A stretch of DNA of 10,571 bases from Porphyrobacter sp. UBA7686 (GCA_002482865.1 DLGU01000001.1:2109-12679); one strand, 5' to 3'; numbered from the stretch's first letter, positions 1-7,498 are shown. Translations and numbers: made by a program. The notes: generated from the sequence alone by a model not told the origin.

Positions 1-23
1 CATTTGAAGAAGGGGTAAGGCCG

Positions 24-590
24 ATGCGGGCTTCTTTCCTCGCGCTGGCTGGCGCGCTCGCTCTGGCAGGCTGTGACAGCGGCGACGTGCCGAGCCCGGC
101 TGAACGCCAGCAGGGCGAAGCGGCGCCCGCTCAGGTTGCGGCCAACGCGGTCGAGCTTCGCGGTGACGGGCTTTCGGCCGGTGCGGAGGCGTTCTACTTC
201 GCCGCAGGTCAACAAGAGGTCGAAACCGCGCTCGCCACGGCGCTCGGCAAGCCGCTGCGTTCGGGCGAGAATGCCGAATGCGGAGCAGGGCCGATCACCT
301 TCACCGATTTCGCAGGCGGCTTGACCGCGCATTTCCAGCAAGGCCGTCTGGTCGGTTGGACCTGGCACGCGCCGCAGGACGGCGATGCGCCAGCGACCGG
401 CTCGGTCAAGCTGCCGGGGACCGTGCAGGTCGGCTCGGCCCGCGCCGTCATCGAGGCCGCGCCCGGTTTCTCCAAGGTCGAAGGCAGCACTCTCGGCGAG
501 GAATTCGCCCTGGGCAGCAACATCGGCGGCTTCATCAAGGGTGATGTTGTCGAGATGCTCTATGCCGGGACGCAGTGCTTCTTCCGGTAA
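24..590 (+). CDS. small lipoprotein of unknown function
   Basis: The 188-residue product begins with a short lipoprotein signal: Met-Arg, a hydrophobic Ala/Leu stretch and the lipobox LAGC, with the lipidated cysteine at residue 17. A Shine-Dalgarno-like AGGGGT at 11-16 lies 7 bases before the ATG and supports this start. After a Pro/Ala/Gln-rich linker (about 20-42) comes a compact domain, with Cys86 (in ECGAGP) and Cys185 near the C-terminus as the only other cysteines, so a disulfide in the periplasm is possible. Residue +2 after the lipid cysteine is Asp, which in E. coli marks inner-membrane retention; whether this holds here is unknown. I recognise no catalytic motif, and the role is unknown. 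The gene ends 6 bases before the convergent transporter gene and shows no functional link to it. The reading frame is confident; the function is not assigned. Confidence 0.85.
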   Translation: MRASFLALAGALALAGCDSGDVPSPAERQQGEAAPAQVAANAVELRGDGLSAGAEAFYFAAGQQEVETALATALGKPLRSGENAECGAGPITFTDFAGGLTAHFQQGRLVGWTWHAPQDGDAPATGSVKLPGTVQVGSARAVIEAAPGFSKVEGSTLGEEFALGSNIGGFIKGDVVEMLYAGTQCFFR

Positions 591-596
591 AGCGCG

Positions 597-2183
597 CTAC
601 TCGGACAAGGCCATCGGCCCAGCGGCGCGCCCCTTGTTGCCGCGCATCAGGAAGGCAAGCGGCGCTGCGGCCAGCGTGATCCACATCATCAGCCAGAAAT
701 CGTCGACATAGGCGATCATCGCCGCCTGCCGGTTCACCTCGGCATCAATCAGCGTCATCGCCGTATCGCCCAGCGCCTGGAACCGGTCGATGGTCGAGAA
801 ATCAACCACGCTCCCCGTCGCTGCCGTCACATGCTGGCCAAGGTCCGCATGGCTTGTCTGGATATTGCGGGCGAGCAGCACCGTCATCCACGCGATCCCG
901 GCCGACGCGCCCAAGGAGCGGAACAGGTTAAGCAGACTGGACCCGTCGGTGCGCATGGCGGGGCTGAGCGTGGCAAAGGCGCTGACCTGCAAGGGGATGA
1001 ACACCAGCCCCATGCCAAGGCCTTGCAGCAACCCGCTGATGATCACATGCGCCTCGTCCACCGCCAGCGACCAATGCGCCATCTGCCACAGCGAGAAGGC
1101 GCAAATCAGGAACCCGCTCGCCACCACCGGACGTGCGTCGATCCCCCGGCGCATCATCAGACCGGACAGCTGCATCGAGACAAGGATGCCCACCCCGCGC
1201 GGCATCAGCACGATCCCGGTGTCGATCACGCCGTAGCCGAACAGGTTTTGCAGCATCGGCGGCAACAGCGCCATGACGGCGAACATCACGATCCCGATCA
1301 CGATCATGAAGGCGAGCGCGATGGCGAAATTGCGGTCGGCGAACAGCTTGCGCTCGAACATCGGGGCGGGTGCCTTGGCGAAGTGGATCACCACCATCCA
1401 CGTCGCTGACAGGGTGAGGACGAGGTAGGTCCAGATCTCTGCCGACGCGAGCCAGTCTTCCTGCGCGCCGCGATCGAGCAAGAGCTGGAATGATGCGAGT
1501 GCGACGGCGAGCAGCAGGAACCCGGTGATGTCGAAGCGCCGCTCGCGCTGCGGGCGTTTGGGCAGGTAGGCGATGAGGATCGCCAATGAGGCGATGCCGA
1601 CCGGAAGGTTGACGAAGAACACCCAGCGCCAGTTGGCGGTCTCGGTCAGCCAGCCGCCGAGGATCGGGCCAAGGATCGGGCCGATCATGATCCCCATGCC
1701 CCAAATCGCCATGATCTGCGGATGACGACTGGGGCGGGTAGCATCGAGCATGAAGGACTGGCTCAAGGGTGCGATAAAAGCCCCCGCCACGCCTTGCAGC
1801 GCGCGGAAGGCGACCATCTCCTCAAGGTTCTGCGCCAGCCCGCACAGCATCGAGGCGAGGATGAACCCCGCGACCGAGCCGATGAACAATCGCCGCGCCC
1901 CGATGCGGTCCGCCAGCCAGCCGGTAATCGGCAGGGCGACAGCGGATGCGATGATGTAGCTCGTCAGCACCCAGGTGATGGTGTCGACCGTCGCCCCTAA
2001 TGAGCTTTGCATGTGCGGCAAGGCGACATTGGCGATCGTGGTATCGAGGATCTGGAGCAGCGATGCCGCCATGACGCCGACAATCATCAGCGGATAGTTG
2101 CCCGTCTCAAGCTCGGGCGCGTCCAGCGGGGCGCTTGGTCGGTCTTGACCGATGCCAGGGGTAGGCTCGGCCCGGCTTACCAT
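597..2183 (-). CDS. emrB: DHA2-family (EmrB/QacA-type) MFS drug:H+ antiporter
   Basis: The 528-residue integral membrane protein matches the 14-helix DHA2 branch of the major facilitator superfamily. Landmarks are LDTTIANVALP at about 46-56 in helix 1 (the D1 motif of this branch), the motif A loop GWLADRIGARR at 88-98, and the antiporter motif C region GPILGPILGGW at 168-178, followed by the typical NWRWVFFVNLPVG. About 28 polar residues precede the first helix, as is common for EmrB. The protein should export hydrophobic toxic compounds in exchange for protons, working with the membrane fusion protein encoded directly upstream. The ATG lies 3 bases past the emrA stop and lacks a good Shine-Dalgarno sequence, so translation is probably coupled. 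The substrate cannot be read from the sequence. No TolC-like channel gene is nearby, so the outer-membrane partner must be encoded elsewhere. Confidence 0.95.
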   Translation of the reverse strand: MVSRAEPTPGIGQDRPSAPLDAPELETGNYPLMIVGVMAASLLQILDTTIANVALPHMQSSLGATVDTITWVLTSYIIASAVALPITGWLADRIGARRLFIGSVAGFILASMLCGLAQNLEEMVAFRALQGVAGAFIAPLSQSFMLDATRPSRHPQIMAIWGMGIMIGPILGPILGGWLTETANWRWVFFVNLPVGIASLAILIAYLPKRPQRERRFDITGFLLLAVALASFQLLLDRGAQEDWLASAEIWTYLVLTLSATWMVVIHFAKAPAPMFERKLFADRNFAIALAFMIVIGIVMFAVMALLPPMLQNLFGYGVIDTGIVLMPRGVGILVSMQLSGLMMRRGIDARPVVASGFLICAFSLWQMAHWSLAVDEAHVIISGLLQGLGMGLVFIPLQVSAFATLSPAMRTDGSSLLNLFRSLGASAGIAWMTVLLARNIQTSHADLGQHVTAATGSVVDFSTIDRFQALGDTAMTLIDAEVNRQAAMIAYVDDFWLMMWITLAAAPLAFLMRGNKGRAAGPMALSE

Positions 2184-2186
2184 GGC

Positions 2187-3254
2187 TTAGTTGCGGGCGC
2201 TTGTGGCGGTGAAGACGGTGACTTCGCTCGAAAGCCCGGCGATCAAGCGGCGCGGGCTGGTGCCTTCCAGCGCGATCCTGACCGGGACGCGCTGCGTCAC
2301 CTTGACCCAGTTGCCGGTCGCATTCTGGGCCGGGAGCACGGAGAACTCAGCGCCCGTTCCCGCGCCAATCGCAGCCACGCGGCCTTTGAGCACCAGATCG
2401 GGATAGGCATCAAAACGCACCTCGGCGCGCTGACCGACCGCCATGTCAGCCAGATCGGTCTCCTTGAAATTGGCTTCGACATAGGTCGATCCCTCCCGCA
2501 CCAGCGTCAGCACTGGGAGGTTGGGCACGACCTGCTGGCCGACTTGCAAGCGATCCGCTTGCGCGATGCGCCCTGCGGCGGGGCTGCGCACTTCGGTGCG
2601 ACGCAGGGCGAGTTGGGCATTGGCACGCCGGGCCTCGGCCGCGGCGACCTGCGGGTTGACGCCGGGCACGGCCGCTCCGGTGGCCAGCCGCGCGCGGGCT
2701 TCGCGTTGCCGGTCTTCCGCCTGCCGCACCGCCTCGCGTGCCTGTACCACCGCTTGCTCCGCCGCCTCGTAATCGGCCTTGGTCGAAAAGCCCTTTTGCC
2801 TGAGCGCCGCGACCCGTTCGAACCGCGCTTCGGCAAAGGCGACGTCGCTGCGCGCCGCCTCTATGTCGGTGCCGGTGAGTTCGGGGGCATTGCTGAGCGC
2901 GATAACGTTCGCCTGTGCACCGGCGATCGCGGCATTGGCTTCGGCGATTTGCAAGCGGAAGGGTTCAGGGTCGATCCGGAACAGCAGTTGGCCCGACTGA
3001 ACCACCGCACCATCCGTCACCATCGCCTCGACAATCCGCCCGCCGACTTCGGCGCTGACCGCGACCATGTCTTGCTTGATATAGGCATTGTCGGTCGAGA
3101 CCTTGCCCGCAAGGCTCTGCCAGTAGAGCAGGGCGCCTGCCGCCAGCGCCAGTGGCACCACCAGCATCAGTGCCCAGCGGGCCCATGGCTTGCGGGTTGG
3201 GGCAGGCGCCTCGCTCACCTTTTCGCGAGCGATGGCGGGATCGGCTTCAGCCAT
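2187..3254 (-). CDS. emrA: HlyD/EmrA-type periplasmic membrane fusion protein
   Basis: The 355-residue adaptor has a basic cytoplasmic N-terminus, one membrane anchor at about 24-44, and the EmrA-type beta-strand segment TDNAYIKQD at 54-62. An Ala/Gln/Glu/Arg-rich alpha-helical hairpin follows at about 100-220. The second lipoyl half (VRSPAAGRI at 232-240) and the family signature NATGNWVKV with RVPVRI (311-327) complete it. Such proteins bridge an inner-membrane MFS pump to an outer-membrane channel. I chose the ATG at 3254 over an in-frame ATG at 3350: it has a strong GGAGGT (3260-3265) 5 bases upstream, and the extra 32 residues would lie inside marR and look non-conserved. With this start the gene overlaps the marR stop by 8 bases and ends 3 bases before emrB, so the three genes form one operon. 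Confidence 0.94.
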   Translation of the reverse strand: MAEADPAIAREKVSEAPAPTRKPWARWALMLVVPLALAAGALLYWQSLAGKVSTDNAYIKQDMVAVSAEVGGRIVEAMVTDGAVVQSGQLLFRIDPEPFRLQIAEANAAIAGAQANVIALSNAPELTGTDIEAARSDVAFAEARFERVAALRQKGFSTKADYEAAEQAVVQAREAVRQAEDRQREARARLATGAAVPGVNPQVAAAEARRANAQLALRRTEVRSPAAGRIAQADRLQVGQQVVPNLPVLTLVREGSTYVEANFKETDLADMAVGQRAEVRFDAYPDLVLKGRVAAIGAGTGAEFSVLPAQNATGNWVKVTQRVPVRIALEGTSPRRLIAGLSSEVTVFTATSARN

Positions 3255-3690
3255 GGGCCACCTCCGGTTGGCGCGCGGTGGCAAGGTTGGTGGCGATCCG
3301 TTCGAGAAGATCGGCAAACACCGCCCGCTCGCCCGCATCGAACCCGGCAAGCATTTCCTCGAACAGCCCTTCTACGCTGACCCGCAGCCGGGTCACGATC
3401 CCGCGGCTCTTGTCCGTGAGGTGAAGGATGCGCGCACGCCGGTCTGCCGGATCGCTGCGGCGTTCGATCCAGCCCGCCTCCTCCAGCCGGTCAACAATGC
3501 GGGTGAGAGTGATCGGCTCGATCTCCAGCCGCTCGGCATAGAAGGCCTGATTCTCGCCCGGATTGCGTTCGAGCGAGAGCAGCAGCCGCGCCTGCGGGCC
3601 GGTAATGCCCAGCCCGCGCACACGCTCGTCAAACAGGCGGCGCAGTTGGCGCGAATTGTCGGCGAGTCGGTAGCCTGTGTCCATACTCAT
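3247..3690 (-). CDS. MarR-family winged-helix repressor of the efflux operon
   Basis: The 147-residue protein has the MarR architecture: N-terminal dimerisation helices, a winged helix-turn-helix at about 45-95, and C-terminal helices returning to the dimer interface. The region ITGPQARLLLSLERNPG (29-45) is followed by the recognition-helix segment IEPITLTRIVDRLEEAGWIER (57-77) and the wing DPADRRARILHLT (80-92), all typical of the family. These proteins bind palindromic DNA as dimers and release it when a phenolic or other small ligand binds. As first gene of the marR-emrA-emrB operon, with a perfect palindrome just upstream, it is most likely an autorepressor that derepresses the pump when substrate is present. 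A second ATG two codons in (MSM) is an alternative start. The ligand cannot be inferred. Confidence 0.93.
   Translation of the reverse strand: MSMDTGYRLADNSRQLRRLFDERVRGLGITGPQARLLLSLERNPGENQAFYAERLEIEPITLTRIVDRLEEAGWIERRSDPADRRARILHLTDKSRGIVTRLRVSVEGLFEEMLAGFDAGERAVFADLLERIATNLATARQPEVAHG
3260..3265 (-). promoter_or_regulatory. ribosome binding site of emrA inside the marR 3' end
   Basis: On the minus strand this reads GGAGGT, 5 bases before the ATG at 3254. It decides the emrA start and lies within the last codons of marR. It is the strongest Shine-Dalgarno match in this operon; marR and emrB both lack one. Confidence 0.75.
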
Positions 3691-3695
3691 GCGTG

Positions 3696-3710
3696 CACTT
3701 ATAATAAGTG
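3696..3710. promoter_or_regulatory. 15-bp perfect palindrome, probable MarR operator
   Basis: CACTTAT-A-ATAAGTG is a perfect 7-1-7 inverted repeat between the divergent marR and hydrolase genes. The size and AT-rich centre are typical of MarR-family operators. It covers the -10 element of the marR promoter and a perfect TATAAT on the opposite strand. A partly overlapping TAAG-N4-CTTA (3705-3716) shares its right arm and could extend the binding site. A bound dimer would block RNA polymerase in both directions. Confidence 0.65.
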
Positions 3711-3726
3711 GGCTTACTATCTACAA
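3698..3726 (-). promoter_or_regulatory. sigma-70-type promoter of the marR-emrAB operon
   Basis: On the minus strand, TTGTAG (3726-3721, a 3/6 match to the -35 consensus) is followed after exactly 17 bases by TATAAG (3703-3698, 5/6 match to the -10 consensus). Seven bases then separate the -10 from the marR ATG. Transcription would start at or immediately before the start codon, which implies a leaderless or nearly leaderless marR message and fits the lack of a Shine-Dalgarno sequence. This is a prediction from sequence only. Confidence 0.55.
3700..3705 (+). promoter_or_regulatory. candidate -10 element (TATAAT) for the hydrolase gene
   Basis: A perfect TATAAT on the plus strand lies within the palindrome, about 66 bases before the hydrolase ATG. 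The region 17-18 bases further upstream (3676-3682) has no good -35 match, so this is weaker than the opposing promoter. If used, the hydrolase message would have a leader of roughly 60 bases and fall under the same operator as marR. Confidence 0.35.
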
Positions 3727-3770
3727 GCACTGGCTGGCCCCCTGCGCCGAAGCGCGCTAGCACGCGCAGC

Positions 3771-4532
3771 ATGACGATCACGACCGAGCATTTTGCCAGC
3801 TTCGACGGCACCCGCCTTGCGATCCACACTGAGGGGGAGGGGCGCCCAGTGCTGCTCCTGCACGGCCTGTTTTCGTCAGCCCAAATGAACTGGATCAAGT
3901 GGGGCCACGGCGCGCGACTTGCGACAGCCGGCTTCAAGGCGATCATGCTCGATTTCCGCGTGCACGGCCAAAGCGAGGCCCCGCGCGAGGCGAGCGCCTA
4001 TCCCCCCGGCGTGCTCGTGCGCGATGTTGCCGCGCTGGCCGAGCATCTCGGGTTGGAGCCGGGCGGGTTCGATCTGGTCGGTTTCTCGCTCGGTGCGCGC
4101 ACCGCAATCCACGCGGTCGGTTACGGCATCCTCGAACCACGCCGCTTGGCGATCTGCGGGATGGGGGTGGCGGGCCTGTCCGATTGGGAGCGGCGCGCGG
4201 ATCACTTCAAACGGGTGATCGACGAGTTTGACACCATCAGGCCCGGCGATCCGGCCTATACCGCGCGCACCTTCCTGAAGTCCCAAGGCGTTGATCGCAT
4301 CGCTGCACGGCTGCTGCTGGATGCCATGGACGATTTCGATCTTGCCCGCCTTGCCGCCATTATCATGCCGACGGCGGTGATCTGCGGCGATGAGGATCAG
4401 GACAATGGCTCGGCCGAGGAGCTTGCCGCACTGCTGCCTGATGCGCGCTATATCGAAGTGCCCGGCACCCACCTCAACAGCGTGACCAAGCCTGACCTTG
4501 GCGAGGCGCTTGCGCGCTTCCTTGCGGCCTGA
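3771..4532 (+). CDS. alpha/beta-fold hydrolase
   Basis: The 253-residue cytoplasmic protein has a full alpha/beta-hydrolase signature set. These are the oxyanion-hole motif HG at 31-32 after a hydrophobic strand (VLLLHG), the family-typical DFRVHGQSEAP at 61-71, and the nucleophile elbow GFSLG with Ser106. An acidic residue in CGDEDQD (Asp209 or Asp211) and His234 in PGTHL complete a Ser-Asp-His triad. An ester, lactone or similar bond is the likely target, but the substrate cannot be read from sequence. I chose the ATG at 3771; an in-frame GTG at 3708 would place the start inside the MarR palindrome and add residues unlike the family. There is no clear Shine-Dalgarno sequence. The gene is divergent from the marR pump operon and may be co-regulated, which would fit a hydrolase that modifies a toxic pump substrate; that link is inference. 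Confidence 0.92.
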   Translation: MTITTEHFASFDGTRLAIHTEGEGRPVLLLHGLFSSAQMNWIKWGHGARLATAGFKAIMLDFRVHGQSEAPREASAYPPGVLVRDVAALAEHLGLEPGGFDLVGFSLGARTAIHAVGYGILEPRRLAICGMGVAGLSDWERRADHFKRVIDEFDTIRPGDPAYTARTFLKSQGVDRIAARLLLDAMDDFDLARLAAIIMPTAVICGDEDQDNGSAEELAALLPDARYIEVPGTHLNSVTKPDLGEALARFLAA

Positions 4533-4608
4533 CGCAGGCGGGTTGATTCCGGCTGCCGGGGCGTCCAAACCGCATTCCATTGTCACACGACTGACGGGAA
4601 TCTGGACC

Positions 4609-6462
4609 ATGAAACTTGCCGCCCCCCTGCTGCGCTGCTGTTGCGCTGCGCTCGCCATTGCTGTTGCCGCCCCCTTGGCCGCGCAGGACACCGCCGCGCC
4701 CGCTACTGCTGCTGCTGAAGCGCTCACGCCCGCCGATGCCAGCGCGTGGATCGCCAAGGTTGAGGCCGAATTCGGTGCCTTCATCGTCGAGTATTCGCGC
4801 GTCTCGTGGATCAACGCGACCTACCTCACCCATGATAGCGACGAACTCGCCGCCAAGTATGGTGCGGAGCTGACGCTGAAGCAGGTCGGCTATGCGACCG
4901 AGGCTGCGCGCTATGCGAAGATCGAAGGCCTAGATGAAGAAACCCGGCGCAAGCTCGATATGCTGCGCAATGGCATCGCCCTGCCTGCACCTTCACGTCC
5001 CGGCGCGGCCGAGGAACTCAACGCCATCGCCACCCGTCTTGGCTCAGCCTATGGGCGCGGCAAGGGTACGCTGAATGGCCAGCCGATCAACGGCAGCGAC
5101 ATCGAGGCCGAGATGGGCAATCTCGAGCGCACGCCCGCCGAATTGAAGGAAATGTGGGCAAGCTGGCACGACAATGTCGGTGCGCCGATGCGGGAGGATT
5201 ATTCCCGCATGACCGCGCTCGCCAACGAAGGCGCCAAAGAGTTGGGCTTTGCCGATTTCGGCGCGATGTGGCGTTCGGGCTATGACATGCCCCCCGAACA
5301 GTTCGCCGCCGAGACCGAGCGGATGTGGCAGGAGGTGAAGCCCCTCTACATCGCGCTCCACACCTATGTGCGCCGCAAGCTCAACGAGAAATACGGCGAC
5401 GCCGTCCAGCCGCGCACGGGCCCGATCCGCGCTGACCTGCTCGGCAATATGTGGGCGCAGGAATGGGGCAATATCTACCCCCTCGTCGCGCCCGCGGGGG
5501 CGGGCGACATCGGCTATGACCTCACCGATCTGATCGCCAAGAAGAACCTTGATGCTGTCGGCATGACCAAGGTGGGCGAACAGTTCTTCTCGTCATTGGG
5601 CTTCGCGCCGCTGCCTGCCACCTTCTGGGAGCGCAGCCAGTTCACCAAGCCCGCTGACCGCGAAGTGGTGTGCCACGCTTCGGCTTGGGATATCGACAAT
5701 GTGGATGATCTGCGCATCAAGATGTGCATCAAGCCCAACGCGGATGACTTCATTACGATCCACCACGAGCTTGGCCACAACTACTACCAACGCGCCTATA
5801 ACAAGCAGGACATGCTACACCTGAACGGCGCCAATGACGGGTTCCACGAAGCGATCGGCGATATGATCGCGCTGTCGATCACGCCCGAATATCAGGTGCA
5901 GATTGACATGCTCGATCCCAAGGATGTCCCGAGCGCGGACAAGGACATCGGTCTGCTGTTGCGTCAGGCGATGGACAAGGTCGCGTTCCTGCCCTTCGGC
6001 CTGCTGCTGGATCGCTACCGCTGGGGGCTGTTCGACGGCTCGATTCCGGAAGCGGCGACCAACACCGGCTGGAACGAGCTGCGGCGCGAGTATCAGGGCG
6101 TTGTCCCGCCGGTCGAGCGCAGCGCCGACGGGTTTGATGCGGGCGCGAAGTATCACATTCCGGGCAACGTCTCTTACACCCGCTACTTCCTGGCGCGGTT
6201 ACTCCAGTTCCAGTTTTACAAGGCCGCCTGCGATACCGCCGGGTGGAAGGGGCCGCTTCACCGCTGCTCGATCTACGGCAACAAGGAGGTTGGCGCGAAG
6301 CTGAACGCGATGCTGGAAATGGGTGCGTCCAAGCCATGGCCCGACGCGCTCGAAGCCTTCACTGGCGAGCGCCAGATGAACGGTACCGCGATGGTCGAAT
6401 ATTTCGCGCCGCTGATGAAATGGCTCGAAAAGCAGAACAAGGGCGAGAAGGCCGGCTGGTGA
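4609..6462 (+). CDS. exported M2-family (ACE-like) dipeptidyl carboxypeptidase
   Basis: The 617-residue zinc metallopeptidase belongs to family M2, which removes C-terminal dipeptides from peptides. An N-terminal signal peptide with a Cys/Ala/Leu core ends near residue 25 (PLAA|QD), so it should act in the periplasm or outside. The zinc site is HHELGH with His386, catalytic Glu387 and His390, plus Glu414 in GFHEAIGD, 28 residues after the first His as in human testis ACE. The substrate-binding segment KYHIPGNVSYTRYF (514-527) keeps equivalents of testis ACE Lys511, His513, Tyr520, Arg522 and Tyr523, all offset by 3. The stretch REVVCHASAWD is also ACE-like. The length matches single-domain enzymes. 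I chose the ATG at 4609 because the signal peptide begins there; the upstream in-frame ATG at 4498 lies inside the hydrolase gene. The stop overlaps the next start by one base. Confidence 0.95.
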   Translation: MKLAAPLLRCCCAALAIAVAAPLAAQDTAAPATAAAEALTPADASAWIAKVEAEFGAFIVEYSRVSWINATYLTHDSDELAAKYGAELTLKQVGYATEAARYAKIEGLDEETRRKLDMLRNGIALPAPSRPGAAEELNAIATRLGSAYGRGKGTLNGQPINGSDIEAEMGNLERTPAELKEMWASWHDNVGAPMREDYSRMTALANEGAKELGFADFGAMWRSGYDMPPEQFAAETERMWQEVKPLYIALHTYVRRKLNEKYGDAVQPRTGPIRADLLGNMWAQEWGNIYPLVAPAGAGDIGYDLTDLIAKKNLDAVGMTKVGEQFFSSLGFAPLPATFWERSQFTKPADREVVCHASAWDIDNVDDLRIKMCIKPNADDFITIHHELGHNYYQRAYNKQDMLHLNGANDGFHEAIGDMIALSITPEYQVQIDMLDPKDVPSADKDIGLLLRQAMDKVAFLPFGLLLDRYRWGLFDGSIPEAATNTGWNELRREYQGVVPPVERSADGFDAGAKYHIPGNVSYTRYFLARLLQFQFYKAACDTAGWKGPLHRCSIYGNKEVGAKLNAMLEMGASKPWPDALEAFTGERQMNGTAMVEYFAPLMKWLEKQNKGEKAGW

Positions 6463-7481
6463 TGCGGCGCGGGGGCGGATCACTCGCTGGGGCGGCGGCG
6501 CTTTTGGCGCTCGCCGCCTGTGCGCCGGTTGCGGAGGTTGAACAGGCTGGGGCGGCGGCTGCCATGCCGCCCACCCTGTTCGTCGCGGCCAAGCGCGGCA
6601 ACACGCTGTCCAAGGTCGATCTGACGACCGGCGAGGAAGTGCTGCGCCTGCCGAGCTGCACCAACCCCCACGAACTCGCGACGTCGCCGGATGGCCAGCA
6701 CGTCGCGCTCGCCTGCTATGGCGGGACGAGCGTGGACGTGTTCCGCACCGACACGCTTGAGCGGGTCAAGAGCATCGACCTCGGTGACAATGCGCGGCCG
6801 CACGGGATTGTCTGGCATGACAACGGCAACATCTTCGTCACAGCCGAAGGTCGACAATCGGTGTTCCACATTCTCGGCCCGCTGACCGGTGCCACGGTTC
6901 TGTTCGAATTCTCTACCGGCAAGCAAGGCAGCCATATGCTCGCCGTCAGTCCCGATGCGCGCACGGCCTGGACCACCGATCTCGGCTCGCGCACTGTGAC
7001 ACGGGTCGAACTCGTCACCCGCCGTGCGCCGATTTCAGTCGCGGTGGGTGAGGAGCCGGAGGGCATCGCGCTTAGCCCCGATGGCAAAACCCTGTGGGTC
7101 TCGGCACGCGGGTCCAATCAAGCCTTCGCGCTTGATCCGCAGACGATGGCGGTGCGCGAAACGGTCGCCACCGGCCGCTTTCCGCTGCGTATCGCGGTGC
7201 GTCCGCAGGGCGATGTCGCGGTGACCTCCGATCTTCAGGACGGCAGCCTCAGCGTCATCGATACAGCGACTGCAAAGGTGATCCGCACGATTCCCGTATC
7301 CAGTCCCGCCGAGGCGCAGCAGCGCTTTCAGGTGACGATCCTGTGGTCCGACGACGGCTCCAAGGTTTACGTTGCCGAGACGGCCAGCGACACTGTCGCC
7401 GAGGTTGATTACGCCAGCGGCAAAGTCCTGCGCCGCTTGAAAGTGGGTGAGGGCGGGGACGGGATGGCGATTCTGCCTTGA
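6462..7481 (+). CDS. beta-propeller lipoprotein (YVTN/40-residue repeat type)
   Basis: The 339-residue product has an Arg-rich start, a hydrophobic Ala/Leu segment and the lipobox LAAC with Cys20, so it is probably a lipid-anchored envelope protein. The rest consists of repeating blades of the YVTN/surface-antigen type. Recurrent units contain SPDG or SPDA followed by a strand and then a D-x-x-T turn (about residues 75-100, 162-185, 204-230, 245-272 and 295-322). Such propellers usually bind ligands or partner proteins and I see no catalytic motif. I chose the ATG at 6462 because it gives the lipoprotein signal and overlaps the peptidase stop by one base (TGATG); an ATG at 6243 would add 73 residues read out of frame within the peptidase gene. 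Tight coupling suggests it works with, or is produced alongside, the M2 peptidase. Its own function is unknown. Confidence 0.88.
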   Translation: MRRGGGSLAGAAALLALAACAPVAEVEQAGAAAAMPPTLFVAAKRGNTLSKVDLTTGEEVLRLPSCTNPHELATSPDGQHVALACYGGTSVDVFRTDTLERVKSIDLGDNARPHGIVWHDNGNIFVTAEGRQSVFHILGPLTGATVLFEFSTGKQGSHMLAVSPDARTAWTTDLGSRTVTRVELVTRRAPISVAVGEEPEGIALSPDGKTLWVSARGSNQAFALDPQTMAVRETVATGRFPLRIAVRPQGDVAVTSDLQDGSLSVIDTATAKVIRTIPVSSPAEAQQRFQVTILWSDDGSKVYVAETASDTVAEVDYASGKVLRRLKVGEGGDGMAILP

Positions 7482-7498
7482 GGGTCCCAAAGCCTTTA

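Noticed and set aside
2007..3380. Long plus-strand open frame (457 codons) across the pump genes
   Set aside because: It lies antisense to two well-supported membrane protein genes with clear family motifs. Its translation is rich in Arg/Gly/His with no domain, as expected for a GC-rich shadow frame.
3708..3770. GTG start giving the hydrolase 21 extra residues
   Set aside because: The GTG is part of the MarR palindrome, no ribosome site precedes it, and the extra residues do not resemble an alpha/beta-hydrolase N-terminus.
4533..4608. Possible terminator or promoter between the hydrolase and the peptidase
   Set aside because: It holds only a short CCGG-CTG-CCGG palindrome without a T-run. 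TTGTCA at 4580-4585 has no -10 at the right distance. I see no supportable signal, so read-through is possible.
3876..4814. Minus-strand open frame of 312 codons opposite the hydrolase and peptidase start
   Set aside because: It covers the complement of two genes with intact catalytic motifs and encodes low-complexity sequence with no recognisable domain.
6243..6461. 73-codon N-terminal extension of the propeller protein
   Set aside because: It would be read out of frame within the conserved C-terminus of the peptidase, and it would bury the lipoprotein signal that begins at 6462.
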